Made by a program: the position numbers and the translations under genes
Notes under the pieces: model-generated
Told to the model about the DNA's origin: nothing
Databases searched by the model: none
Seen by the model: the letters and a program-made list of their open reading frames with translations, nothing else
Source of the DNA: Chlamydomonas sphaeroides
Lineage: Eukaryota; Chlorophyta; Chlorophyceae; Chlamydomonadales; Chlamydomonadaceae
Assembly: GCA_001662425.1 (NCBI GenBank)
Contig: BDDC01000079.1
Location: forward strand, 61,035-125,034
Direction of reading: 5' to 3'
DNA: 64,000 nt
Part shown: positions 13,201 through 24,545 of the stretch, one piece after another
Position numbering within the stretch: the stretch's first letter is position 1
Layout: every line of letters begins with the position of its first letter

Positions 13201-15256
13201 AGCTGCTGGATGGCGCGCCGCTCGGCCGTAGCTGCCAGCGAGCCGTGGGCTGACATTACGGGGCTGACCAGCGCCTCGGCGCGCCACTGCCGCTGTCGGG
13301 CAATGTCGTGCTGCAGGGCGGCCGGCGGCGGCAGGGACAGCTCGGAGGCCGCAACGGCAGCCAGCCACTGCGCCTGCGCCTGCAGAAGCAGCAGGCTGCT
13401 GCCGGCGTGGGCCTGCGGGTAGGGGCGAGCGCAACGACTGAGCTCAGCTTGCGCTTGGGTACGCCGACTGTGTACGTAGGTTGTTAGGGCAAGTGCCGCG
13501 AACCCAGGACCGAGGCCCTCACCTCCCATCCCACGAACGCCAGGCCCTCGATGCGGGGGTGCAGCACGCCACGATACAGCGCCACACCCCCATCGTCTCC
13601 ACCGCCGCCACCGCTGTGGCGGCCGCCGCCGCCATCCTCCGCAGCGCCGCAGCTCAGCAGCTCCCGCCGCAGGACCGGGTCCAGGAAGGGGAGCACCCGT
13701 GCGTCCGCCAGGCTTGGAGCCCACAGCACAACGCCGCCGACACCCGGCTCAGAGCCGGCGCTGTCGGCAACCAACGCGGGGCCCGCTGAGCCCCGCCTCG
13801 CCACCGCGGCCGCGGCCCGGCCTCCTAGCAAGGCCCAGAAGCGGCGCTTGGAGGGGGCCCGCAGCACCCGGCTGACGGCGCCCGGCTGCGGGCACGTGTG
13901 GTGGGGCTGCAGGGCGGCGTGCAGGGCGCGGCGGCGGGCGTCGTCGAGTAATGCGGCGCCCGGCAGGGCCGTCGGCGGCGGTTGCTGGCAGGGGCCGTCG
14001 GACGCATCGGCGGGCGGCTGCGGGAAGGGGAGAACACGATGGGAGGCGGCAACGGTTCAGGGACCACAGGTCAGCTTTCGGGGTCTTGTCGTTTCAGTTT
14101 ACGGTATTGCCATTCCGGCCCCCGGTGCTCGGTCCTCACCGTTAGCAGCAGCAGCCGTACGCCCTTGCCGCCACGCAGCAGGGCCGCAGCTGCCGCGCAG
14201 TCCACCGCAGCCGCGCCTGTGTGTTGCGGACAGGCTATCCGTGAGATGGCCCCGCAACGATGGAAGGGCGTGCGTTGTGCGCAGCGCAGCGGAGGGGAAC
14301 CCACCATCGCCCAGCACGGTGACGACGCTGCCGGCAGCAATGTCGGCCGGCGTCGCCGAGGCGGCGTGCAGCAGGCGGGGGCTGCCTGGCAGGCCGGCCT
14401 GAAGGCATGGCGCGAGGGAAGGCGCGCATCAGTGGAGCGCCACCGTGCATGCTGCGCTGAGGCCAGAGAGGCGCGGCGCGGTACCACCCATCCCAGCCCG
14501 GCGGTCGCTGCAGGGCGGGCGCGACGGTCGTCGGGTTCGCAAGCCAGCTGGGGTCACGGCCGTTGCCCTGGTGCCTCACGCCCGCCCACCTCGCGTAACA
14601 GCTGCTGCGCTTCGCTGCTTTCCGGCGGCAGCTGGTGCCCAGTCGCCAGAACAACAAAGCCGGCGGACACGATGCGGCGCGTGCCGCTGGCAGCGTCTTG
14701 GTACGCGGCGCGCCAACGCACGTCCCCCTCGGGCTCCCGCGGAAAATCCCGCCCCAAGTGCGTGAGCCGGCAGCCGAGACGGACGCAGTCATTAATGCCG
14801 TTGAGGGCGGCGAAAGATGCCAGGTGGAGCCGTGCGGCCTGCACCTGTGAGTTGTTGCAAAGGCGCTAGTTGAACATTGCACTTTAGTCAGGTGAACTCG
14901 AACAGAACCGACCGTGGGCCGCGACGAGAGAGCACTCTGCAAGGCCAGCGATGGCAATTGGACGGAATCGTGCGGGCCTGTGGGAGAAACATGAGTAAGC
15001 ATGTGAAAACGCTGAAGCTGGGTCGTCTTCGCAACAGTTCCTTGGCCCGCGTACCAAGCAGCTCCGCCTCTTGGTCGTGGTGTGTGCACGTCCATCCGCC
15101 TATGTTGCTCTGCTGCTCAAGGACGAGCACGTTAAAGCCGCGAGCGATGAAGGACGCTGCCGACAGCAACCCTGCCGGCCCCGCGCCAGCAATTAGAACA
15201 TCTACACAATCATTGTAGTCAGTGTCGCTTCCTAGCCACGGCGGGTCTGCAGCCAT
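7262..15256 (-). CDS. FMO-like flavin-dependent monooxygenase with a giant low-complexity C-terminal extension
   Basis: Exons on the minus strand: 15256-15055, 14977-14913, 14844-14590, 14398-14305, 14216-14140, 14017-13523, 13412-9091, 8749-8338, 8071-7754 and 7414-7262 (TAG). All phases close, giving about 2,130 residues. The first approximately 470 residues look like a flavin monooxygenase: FAD-binding GAGPAGLLSA then LEQQSNIGGW, the ATGHQLPP segment, a spliced second Rossmann motif GDGAAAVDCA, a late block LYRGVLHPRIEGLAFVGWE, and QAQWLAAV...LSLP. Members of the family hydroxylate N or S atoms using NADPH and O2; the substrate here is unknown. After QAQWLAAV the same exon runs open for about 1,370 more residues rich in Ala, Gly, Ser and Pro. 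Three further exons add Gly/Tyr repeats and a helical end (SSWLRDALARKAAAKRA). The start is the ATG at 15256 in GCCATGG context. Exon 1-2-3 junctions are the weakest. A second gene starting inside the giant exon cannot be excluded. Confidence 0.75.
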
Positions 15257-16247
15257 GGCCGCGGTTGTGCGGGTCAACCGGCCACCCTTGCTTTCGGTAC
15301 AGTGGCGCAAGAGGAAGGAAGAGGATGAAACCGTAGATATACAGAGTGTCGATATGTATCTTGCGCTGAGCTGCAGCGGACGGTTGTGCCGGTGGTTCGC
15401 GCTCCGCTTTGTGATTCCGTTGGCGAAGTTCAGTCCGCAGTACCGGTGAGCCACGCAGCTCCTGCGTGCTACGATGTAAATAACTGCTAGATCTTTATGA
15501 AAGAGCAGCTGCGCGGCCCTTGGCCGTGTGCAGCGACCCAAGGGCCAGTGCAATCGCCAAGCAGCGCTGAGCGGGGGCACACCAGCCCTCGTATCTTATG
15601 TTGACCAGTGTCGGCCGACCGGTCGACTGATGTGCCGTGATGGCCGTCAAAGTCAGCCCATGGTGACGGCTTCCCAGAGGCCACGGAGCCCGAAGTCAAC
15701 AGAGGGGGTTCTGACTTTGCCAGGGGGCACGGCACCTTAAGCGGAGGGGGTTTCGACTTTGCCGGCGAAGTCCGGCCCGTGGGGTGAGGGGGCACGGATG
15801 TCGGTGTGCCCGAGACCCCTGTTGATTAGTCCCAGCTACAACCACATAATGACCGACAGTATTCGTCTGGTCTGGGTGGCATCTTTTGAGGGCGAGCCAT
15901 GCACCCATGCGCAGCTGGGACAGATTTAAGGTTACCCTGACTTCCACGCTGGTAAATCATTGAAAGCCGATGTTGACCAGGGGGGATGATGTTGACGGGC
16001 GGCGACGAGGGAAGAGCTCCTTCACCTGTACATCAGCATCAGCACCTGCCCAGGCCGTGGCTGCTGGCTCATGGGCTCCGCTGCTTCGCTCGCGGGCCCC
16101 TTATGGTATTGTTTGAAACCAGTTGGTGAAGGAGCACTGGTCTGCCGCTTAGGTCCGACTCAACGACGCACGTCGTAAGTTGGATGTGTGCATGCGCACA
16201 ATGTACCGCGCAGCCGCAAATCACCTGCGTCCGCAGGGCTGCCATTG

Positions 16248-16252
16248 TTACA
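16248..16252 (-). terminator. TGTAA poly(A)-like signal, glycosyltransferase gene
   Basis: The plus strand reads TTACA, so the minus strand reads TGTAA, about 880 bases past the stop codon at 17130. A second TGTAA lies inside the dispersed element at about 16494-16498 and is nearer to the gene, so either could be used. Confidence 0.35.
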
Positions 16253-16477
16253 GGGTGAATGAAGCTGTTCGGCGTTAGGGGGCCGACGCCGTCCACCTGA
16301 GGGCTGGGGAGGCTTCGCCAAGGCTGCCCGAGCCCCAGGTCCTTAGGCGACTTGGCGTCCGGTGCCCAATTCGTTGTGCAGACAGCACGACGCAAGCCGA
16401 CGCCGCGCGCGACAGAGCGCACCCATCAGCCTTGACACATGCCATATGCTGCTCTCCCTCAGCAGGACTTGGCTAGG

Positions 16478-16621
16478 GACCATGGGGTTTCCAATTACAA
16501 CCAGAAGGATGCCAGGGGAGGAACAGAGACCACCTTGCAACAACAGCTCTGGCACCCCAGGTGCTCAGCAACCCGACCGGTTAGCGGGGGTCCTTGAATG
16601 GCGGTGTAGGACCATGGGGTT
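16478..16621 (-). repeat. dispersed repeat copy 1, flanked by a 12-bp direct repeat
   Basis: About 53 bp of this segment (around 16491-16545, minus strand) matches 46069-46123 (plus strand) with only about two substitutions. The copy lies between two identical 12-mers, GACCATGGGGTT at 16478-16489 and 16610-16621. The second copy lies between a different direct repeat. No coding capacity is recognised. It sits in the probable 3' region of the glycosyltransferase gene. Confidence 0.75.
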
Positions 16622-17129
16622 CCGCTGCGAGATGCGCCAGGTTCCTCGAGCAAGCCAGGAGATCAAGCCAGGGGAGCACGCCAGGGGAGCATGCTAGTGC
16701 CGGGTGTGCCGGGCTACTTTGCACCGCCGCAGGCCATCGCCTGCCTGGACACGGCCGGCCCGGCGCTGGCCCGAGTCACATCCCGCCTCCGCCAGCAGCC
16801 CCCACGGGCCCTGCGCCGTAGCCCCGATGGCTCCCGCTTCCATTCCCAACACTCAAACCCGACTCAGGGCCGCACAGGCTAGCACCCCCCGCCGCCGACC
16901 GCCCCGCCGACCGCCCACATGCATATGGCACCACACGCGGCCGCCGCCCTGCCGCACCTCACCAGCCCCTCGCACGAGACACGCACGCCAACGCCAGCCC
17001 CTGCCCCTGCCAACGCAGACCCAGGCCGCTACCCGCTACCCGCTGCCCGCACCCCACCACGCTAGCCCCATTCCCACCACGCAGCGCAGACCCATGGGCC
17101 CTCCGCGCGCCCCCGCGCCGCTAGCACGC

Positions 17130-20100
17130 CTACCAGTCTGGCCAGGGGATGGCCGCGGCCTGCACGTCCTCGCCCGCAAACACGTGCGGCAGGCGGTCGG
17201 CCAGCAGCGCCTCGAACTCGGGGATGTCCACGATGACGTCCACGTTGGTGTGTGCCTCCACGCACTCCTCCGTGCCGCACTGCCCCGCAGGCCAGTGGCC
17301 CACCCTGCGCGTGCGCGGCAGGAGGCAGAAGGGCGGGGTGCAGGGTTCAGCGGGCGTTGGCCCAAGGCGTATCCCTGGGCAGAGGGGAACATGCCAGGCG
17401 CCCGGCGCCCGATGGAAGCGGCAGCGAGAACGCAGGACTGCTGCTGGTGGCGATGCGCAGGGCGCGCCACATCACGCGATAGCCAGGCGGGGTCGTCCCG
17501 GCGTCCCAGGCGCGCCGCTGGCTAGACACTAGGAGGTTCGCGGCGCCCGCTGTACGGCACTCTGTACGGCGCACACACGCGCACGCACTTGAAGTAGTCC
17601 CGCTCGTTTAGGTAGTGTGTCTGGTTGAGGTGCTTGGCGCGCCAGGCGTAATGGTGGATGTCCAGCATCATGTGCGTCTGGTCCTTAAACGACCGGTCCA
17701 GGCCGTTCCACATCCAGTTGCGCTGCGGGGGTTGGGTACGTGAGGGCGGGGCGGGCGAGGGACGGGAGTGGGGGACGTGCACAAGAGCATGCGCTTTCGC
17801 AGGCGTGCGTGCCAGGGCCGCCGGCCACAGCAGCGGGCACCTCCGGCGCCGAGTGCTGTTGGTGTGTCGTATGGTGTGTCGCATGTGTTGTCGTACTCGT
17901 GACGGCGGCGTGACCGTGGCCTCTGCGGGGCTCCGCGCGCAGGGCTCGCGGTGCAGTACAGCTAGGGCCTGCCAGCACCCGCATGACCCCCACCACGACT
18001 ACCTTATGTACGCACGCATCACACGCGCTCAGCAGCGTTGCGGTGCGCCTAGTTGCTGATCGGAGGTTCCATGTGGCATGCCTGACGCGAGCCCAGCCCC
18101 ATGCGCCCACCTGGATGATCTCCACCACGGCGCTGCCCGGCTGCAGCAGCGGCGCGTTGGCCAGGTTGGAGGTGTGCACACTGACGTACACGCCCGTGTC
18201 GCGCATCTGCAGCAGCTGCTCGTACAGCGACGAGCTGCTGTTGTACTCCACGATCTGTACGGCAGCATCGTACGGCAGCAGCACGGCAGGGCCATGGGTG
18301 GTCACGACAGCGCAGCTCGCCCAGGCACCAGGTTCCGCTGGCTCGCGGTAAGTACTGGCGCAAGCAGAACGGGCGGGCAGGCGCGCGGCGCATGTATGTC
18401 AAGCTGCCGTATCGTGCCGTACCTTGAGCTCGCCGTACTTTTGAAGCACCTTGATGACCTCGGGCTCGTTAAGGATGCGGCGGTTGGCGCGCTTGCGCTG
18501 AAAGGTGATGACCCGCGGGACGCTGGGCCGCGGCTTGGGCGGGGGCAGGCCTGCAGCATGAGGGGCCACGGGCCAGGTAGCAACATGGAGCCGTTGGTGA
18601 TCTTCTCCGCCGACATGAGCCGCTGCAAGTTGTGCAGGCCTGCAGGCGCACGATTCCTCCTTCGCTAGATGCTGACCCCGAGGCTAGCCAAGACCGCGCG
18701 GTGGGGGGTCCCTGGTGTTGTCGCAGAGTAGGGATGGTGCATTGCAGGCATGCCGTACAACCGAACATGCACGATCACGGGTTACACTTGGGAGCCGTCG
18801 CCGGCTCCATCTCATTCTTCTATTTACGGTCGTCAAGGGCCGTCACGTACCGTACTGCCGGTAGATGAGCTCCCGGAACTCGCGTGAGTCCTCAAAGTTA
18901 AGGAAGGTGCGCCCGCCGCCCGTGGCCAGGTCCTGAGCGGCAGCAGTCAAAAGGGCGAGGGGCCGGGGTCGGGGGTCGGAGGGGAGCCAGGCGCTGCGCC
19001 TAGGCCGGCCAGCAGGAGGGACAGAGCCTGGGCAGCGGCCGCGGAGTCAGGGCGCAGGCTCGACATGCTGCAGCCCCCGGCCAGCGGAGCTGGCTGCGCA
19101 AGGGATTCCTTGCTACCCAAGGCAGCAGCTCAACCCGCATGGCCTGCCGTACATCAAGCCGTACACGTGCCGTACCTTGACGATGAGCACGCGCTCGAAG
19201 ACGTACCACGTGTCCCGCGCAAAGCCCGACAGCTGCTGGGCTGCGGGTACAAGCGGCCGGCGCCGGAACCACGGGGGCATGTTCCGGGCGGTCAGCCAGC
19301 TGCTATCGCCCCACCTCCAGCCCATCAATCTTGCAGACCACAGTCGCCAGCAACAAGCCGCGCCGCGCTGCCTTCCCACGGGTTCCCATGCACCGCGCCC
19401 CAGCGCGCCGCTCCACCGTCCCTCCATTGCTGCTCCCAGCGCCGCGTCCCACGGGCGAGCGCTTACTGATCTGGTTCCAGGCGTTGTCGGTCTCGTCCTG
19501 CAGCAGCACTGGCGGCAGCTCCTCGTCTAGCCCAACACCCAACGTCACGGCGATCATGGCGCGCACCCACTCCAGCATGTGCTGCCGGCCCAGGTGCAGC
19601 AGCACGAACTGGTCGCAGGGGCGCTTGAAGTCGATGGTCTTGAGGATGCTGGAGAGGGACAGGCCGGGGTCCGGTGCCGGCAGGTAGGGTCAGGTGGGGT
19701 CAGTGGGGAAGGGGAAGGGAGGCACGTGCGCTGGGCGCTCGCGCTGCGTAAAGGCTGCTGCACCTGGCAAGCCGAGTGGAGCCGGGGATGCTGCCGATGC
19801 GGCCCTTCCGCAGCCGGGCCCCACTGGCCGCGCGTGCACGCTCTCGCCCAAACGCCTCGTGGCGCGCACTCGCCGAATCAGCTGCCCACCTAAGCCGCTC
19901 CCTATGTGGACACGCACCTGTACAGCGGCCCAAGCATCTCCCACCAGTGCCCGATGGCGGTGGGGTGGATAAAGAAGATGAAGTCGAAGAGGATGGTGTC
20001 GCCCGGCACCACGTGCCACTTTACTCCGTCCACGAACTCCTTGGCGTCCAGCACGTGGAAGGGCACCACCTCCTGGTTGCGGCTGAAGCGCCACGAGGGG

Positions 20101-20911
20101 ATGAACAGATCGCCATCCACCAGGGCGTACCTGGGCGCGCGGGGAGAGGGGAAAGAGTGGGGGAATGTGATGAAGCTGTCAATTGCGCACAGGGCGACGA
20201 GAGAGGGGCAGGCATGGGGAGCGTGCGGGTGGTGGGGGCGGTGAGGGGGTGGGGAGTGTGAGGCGCGCGTGGGTAGCCGTGTTGGTTATTAAGAGGGAAG
20301 AGGGGTCAGGGTGTGGTGTGGGCAGCCCCGACCCCGGCCTGCGGGATGGAGCACAGCGTGAGGGCGCTCGTAGCCGTGGCCGGTGTGTCCGCCGGAGCCG
20401 CGTTTGCGCACCAGCGTCCATTGTTGTAGTACATGTTTGTGTAGACGCAGTGCGACTGCTGGCACGTGACCTCGGTGCGCGGCGTGCCGTTGTTCCACTG
20501 CCAACCCGGCGGCCCCGGCGCTGGGTAGGTCGTAGGCACGCAGGCTGCGGGGCGCTCATCGGTCCACGCCTCGGCTGCGAAGTCCCAATACTGGTAGTCG
20601 ACCGAGCTGGAGTTGTCGGCCGTCACGACGCGCCAGCGGCAACCCTTGGGGAACAGCCCAAAGGATGGGTGGAAGGTGCGGTTGCCGTCGCGTTCCAGCG
20701 CCGACGCGTGTACACGTCGGCCCTGGCTGGCACCCTCGGGCTCGGGCGCGGCCTCTCGCGTTCCAGCGACAACAGGTTCCGCTCCGGCTGCCTTGGGGAT
20801 GGCTGTTGGTGGCGGACTCCAAGCTGCTAATGCCGAGAACTGGAGCACATCTGCCACCAGCAAGAGGGCAATCGGAGCCCAAGCTGGCAGCTTCCAGCGC
20901 CGGGAGAACAT
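17130..20911 (-). CDS. GT61/DUF563-type glycosyltransferase (EOGT/XylT-like), type II membrane protein
   Basis: Exons: 20911-20412, 20130-19918, 19648-19467, 19240-19176, 18932-18851, 18550-18423, 18254-18111, 17722-17589 and 17304-17130 (TAG). Phases close to 540 residues. An N-terminal signal anchor (about residues 12-30) predicts a Golgi lumenal enzyme. Family blocks in order: YTNMYYNNGRW then YALVDGD across the first intron, HWWEMLGPLY, KRPCDQFVLLHLGR, DTWYVFERVLI, FEDSREFRELIYRQYG, PRVITFQRKRANRRILNE, and IVEYNSSSSLYEQL followed by VSVHTSNLANAPLLQPGS. GT61 enzymes transfer sugars such as xylose, arabinose or GlcNAc to glycoproteins or cell-wall polymers; the acceptor here is unknown. The usual H-G-A-G-L loop near residue 417 reads H-T-S-N-L. 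The protein ends in an acidic Cys-containing segment (QCGTEECVEAH). Confidence 0.88.
18255..18422 (-). repeat. glycosyltransferase intron 6 with terminal inverted repeats (introner-like?)
   Basis: The 168-bp intron begins GTACGGCACGATACGGCAGC. The complement of its 3' end, read from 18255 on the plus strand, is CT then GTACGGCAGCATCGTACGGC followed by AGC. The two ends therefore form an imperfect inverted repeat of about 20 bp that includes both splice sites. Neighbouring introns do not show this at both ends. Confidence 0.6.
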
Positions 20912-21496
20912 CGCAGGGTCACGATGCGACGAGCGTCCGCGACACTTCGGGATATCAGCGGTCGCAGACTATGTAGACGAATATTGCCGGCAGCGCAGCA
21001 TTGCTCTTCTCAAGTTGGTCTACTGAACTACAGCGATCGTCGCGCGACGCAAGTCAACGGTAGCTGCTCGCCTTCACGGTGGCCCAGTCAAGGCTTTGTT
21101 ACAACTGGTGTGAACCGCCATGGCAACAACCGTCTGGTTAGGGCCCTAGGCGACACGCACCCTTCCCCTGAACTTGCCCCGCTGCCTCCTGCGACCCTGT
21201 GCCGACTGCAGCACGCACCTGCCTGGGCCTCCTGCTCTCTGCGCACCTACACCCGGAGCTCCTCTGCCATTCACTTATCTATAACGTGCCCCCACATTGG
21301 TCACTGCCCTACTTGGCCCTGACGACCATTCGGCACCAAGCCCGCGCCCACCCCGCTGCCAACCCGCGCCACAAAGCTTCATAACCAGCCATGACCGTCA
21401 TGGAGAGCGCCCGCCGTCAGGCCGTTGAAGGCCAAGTACAACACAGGCAACTGCTGGTTTCAATCTCCCTTCGCTCCTTGCCCATCGTTGCCCTGC
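20912..21496. other. intergenic: promoter of the glycosyltransferase and 3' UTR of the coiled-coil gene
   Basis: Both flanking genes are on the minus strand. The segment holds a minus-strand TGTAA (21103-21099) and no supported exon. Confidence 0.5.
21099..21103 (-). terminator. TGTAA poly(A)-like signal, coiled-coil gene
   Basis: The plus strand reads TTACA. It is about 390 bases beyond the stop at 21497 and upstream of the next gene's start at 20911, a normal position for the green-algal signal. Confidence 0.5.
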
Positions 21497-23991
21497 CTAG
21501 AAGCGGCCGCCGAACTGGTCCAGCTGCGGGCAAGCAGCAAGCACAAGGAGATCTAGGCGTCGCACGGATCCAGCCCGCAGCCCCAGTCATGTCACATTCA
21601 TGCATAGTAGCACTACGCCTGTGCACGCCCTCACGTCTCCCCACATCCCGCACCAATGCACATGCCCAACCTCCGCTACCCCAGCCCTGACCACCCACCA
21701 GCTGGTACACCGCCTGGCCGATCTCCTCGGGCGCGGGCTTGCGCGAGCGGCCGCCGTCCGATGCGCCGCCGCCGCTGACGCCGCGCGGCGTCACGGGCTG
21801 CGAGGAGTTGGCACTGCCGGCCCCGCCCAGCGAGGCCAGCAGCTGCTTGAACACGCTGGTGCGCTGGCGCGAGCCTGAAGGGAATGGGACACGGCGATGA
21901 GAGGCTACTTACATGCTGCCTCGCTGGCGAACGACAGGGGGCAGCAGCAGTGGGCAGTGGCAGAAGCGGGCGGTGTGGGCCCAGCGGCTGGCAGTGCAAC
22001 GGCATACTGTTCCAGCAGCCGCAGCCGCAGCGTTCCAGCAGCGGAAGCGAGAGGGCGCACCTGCCGCTGCGTTGTCGACGGATGCCGCGCCGGCGCCGCC
22101 GCGGCCCAGCATGCTGACGGTGTCGTCGTTGCTGCCCACGCTGCGCGCGGTTGTGTGCACGTTCCGCGACACAGCGTGCTTAAAGACCTGCGCATGCCAC
22201 GGCGGCGAGGCGGCACATGTGGGCCACCGAGCCGGCCCGAGCAACCAGGGCTGCTGCATGTGATCGCGTTCGGTTAGCCGCCAACATTCTCAGCACCTGT
22301 GCCCGGCCCTTGCCAGGCCTCGAGCCGGCCCCACACACACCTCGAGCTCAGCGCCGGTGCGCGGCAGCGTCGATGCCTTGAGGTCCTGCAGCTCCGACTC
22401 AAGCGTCTGGGTCACGCCCTTGAGCGCCTCGTTCTCGCGCTCCAGCTTGGCCAGCTGGGGGAAGGGCAGCAGTGCATGGCGTGGTGAGCTATAGAGGTCT
22501 CAAGTCCTCTGGCAGGCCAGCCAGCTGGAGCCAGGGGATGGCAGCTGGTCGACTGGGGATGGAGGCCAGCCAGGTGCAGGGGCGTGAAAGAGCATGCGCA
22601 GAGGACGCTCCAAAGGCGATGGGCCCGCCAGGGGTCAGCGCGCGCGCGTCATGGCACACGGCTTCCACCAAGCCACGGGCCGGGCGATTTCTTGCTGCGT
22701 ACGGGGCGCCGTGCCACTGTGGGATTGCTGGGCCATGTGGGTTGCCACACGCTGCAAGGGTGCAATTATGAGACCGGTGTTTGCCGCGCTGCTCCAGCAG
22801 TGCCGCTGGCAGCGCAGCCGGCTGGGCCGCAGTGCCTGGCACCTAGGGTGAACGCAAGCTAGCCGCTGTACCTTCTCGGCGTCGGCCTTGTACTCTGCCA
22901 GGAAGGACGACAGCTTGCGGTTCTCCTCGGCCATCTCCTGCAGAGTGGCGACCGGACGAGTTGGGCGGTGAGAATGGGGGCGGTGTCGGGAAGCGGGCTT
23001 CAAAATTATTGGAGGAAGGTGTTGCGCTAGCCCCTATCTGAGTGCGACGGGCCTAGCGTATAGCAAAAGGTCGCCCCTTGCAGTGCAGTACGGCGTGCGC
23101 CGCAGAAAGACAGCTAGCCTTCTGTGCCATACCTGCATTTGCTTGAGGGCCTTCTGGAGGGCCGCGGCGTCCACACCTACAACAAGGCAAGGGCGTCAGG
23201 GCCAGCATCTGATGGGGCCGCAACAGAGGCCTGTGAGGGGGGCTGTGACGAGGGCTGCGACGGGGGCTGTAACAAGGGCTGTGAGGGGGCTGCAACGGCG
23301 AATGTGACGGGGGCTGCAACCGAGGGGCTTACCCTGGCGCTGGTCGCGCACGGAGGCGTTGTCGGACCTGCAACGCAGCGCAGCGCCAGCAAGCGAAGGG
23401 TCAACGGACGGCTCTGCTTGCCTAGTGCCTGTTCCGCGCCGATGCGGGGCCGCAGGCGGTGGGTGCCTGACCGGGTAAGCACAAGTGGCAGCTGCGGCGT
23501 ATGCCTTGTCTAGATTGTGCCATGCGTAACCAGTGAACGCCTGCTTACGCATCGTCGCGGTCGACGTCGTCGGGCTCTCTGCGGGCCGGCTTGGTCTTCT
23601 CGGCCACCACGGACGCGGACAACCGTGCCGGTGTTGACCCCACAACCGGGGACCCAAACGGCGACAAGTCGCATAAAGGAGGTGCTGGCTGCGAGCGCGC
23701 TGGCGCAGGCTGGACGGCAGGGCTTGGCTGAGCAGGCTCCGGCTTCTTTGTGCCTTTGCGAAGGAGGCGGACGATTATCGTGGCCACCACCGCTACTCCA
23801 GCAGCTCCCGCAGTGAGGCCACCGAGCACAGGTAGCTTGTTGCGCGAACGCGCGACCGAGGCATTCGGTGCAACCTCCTCCAGGAGGACGTGCTCCAGGG
23901 TCTTCTCCATATCCAGCTGCTGCTCGGCAGAAGGCTGCTCAATTCCCTCTTGTTGCACCTCAACGGCAGCGACGGCGTCAGTCGCAACCAT
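21497..23991 (-). CDS. single-pass membrane protein with central coiled coil, family not recognised
   Basis: Exons: 23991-23549, 23367-23333, 23176-23133, 22937-22872, 22454-22341, 22187-22061, 21874-21699 and 21523-21497 (TAG). All junctions keep frame, giving 343 residues. Residues 1-52 are acidic. About residues 53-77 form one hydrophobic span (LPVLGG...VVATIIVRLL) followed by RKGTKK, so the N-terminus may be lumenal or, if mitochondrial or plastid, facing the inter-membrane space. A Pro-rich linker leads to a heptad-rich segment at about 150-235 (LQKALKQMQEMAEENRKL; LAKLERENEALKG). The rest is Ser/Gly-rich with two short helices, VFKQLLASLGGAG and EEIGQAVYQLLDQFGGRF. The tiny last exon encodes LDQFGGRF. 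No enzymatic motif is seen. A scaffold or tether role is only an inference from the architecture. Confidence 0.75.
23220..23325. repeat. imperfect GGGGCTGYRAC-type tandem repeat inside an intron
   Basis: Successive units such as GGCTGTGACGAGGGCTGCGA and GGGGGCTGTAACAAGGGCTG recur head to tail with drift. They fill most of intron 2 of the coiled-coil gene (23332-23177). Confidence 0.6.
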
Positions 23992-24545
23992 TTAACTTGA
24001 ATCTCGAACCACGTTGCAGAAGCAAATGCAGCGAGACTTGAAGTACGCAACCAAGATAGCAGTTGTATTAGCTAGCGCGCGAGGAGTAAGAGCACGTGAG
24101 GCCAGAGACAGCTGCGTCTGTCCCCATGCAGGTCGCAGCTTCATCGCGTGCCGCGTCGGGCGTCGCAGCAACCAGCAAGCTTATCCTCTAATTCCCATCA
24201 CCAGCCCCCCGGAGCGCTGCAAAGCTGTTTACACCTGAGCACCAAGTAAATCATGCGACGCGTGCATATATCTTCCCCTCCATCTTCCCCCGACACCGAT
24301 AGCCGATAGGCCCCGACACTGCACGTCCTTCGCCCGCACCGATACGAAGTCTCACACACCAGCCCACACGTTCCAAGGCAGCGGCCGGTGCACACACCGA
24401 CCTCCTACAGTGGCTGCTGCAGCGGACGCTGGCGCAGCCCGGAGCAATGACTTCCACGTTGGTTCTGGAGTAAAAAGGCCGGAGCCGTCTCGCTCGTGTT
24501 AGCCCTGTCGGAGCCCGCGCGCATGAGCGTCCTGGCAGCGGCGGC
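23992..24545. other. intergenic between divergently placed genes
   Basis: This is less GC-rich than its surroundings. It is the presumed 5' flank of the coiled-coil gene (-). Upstream exons of the ankyrin-like remnant (+) were sought and not found. Confidence 0.45.

Larger units (their letters stand above)
15257..17129. other. intergenic: 5' flank of the monooxygenase and 3' region of the glycosyltransferase
   Basis: No convincing exon was found. It holds a diverged direct repeat near 15700-15790 (two copies of a GAGGGGGTT..GACTTTGCC block), one copy of a dispersed element (16478-16621) and a minus-strand TGTAA at 16252-16248. Confidence 0.5.
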
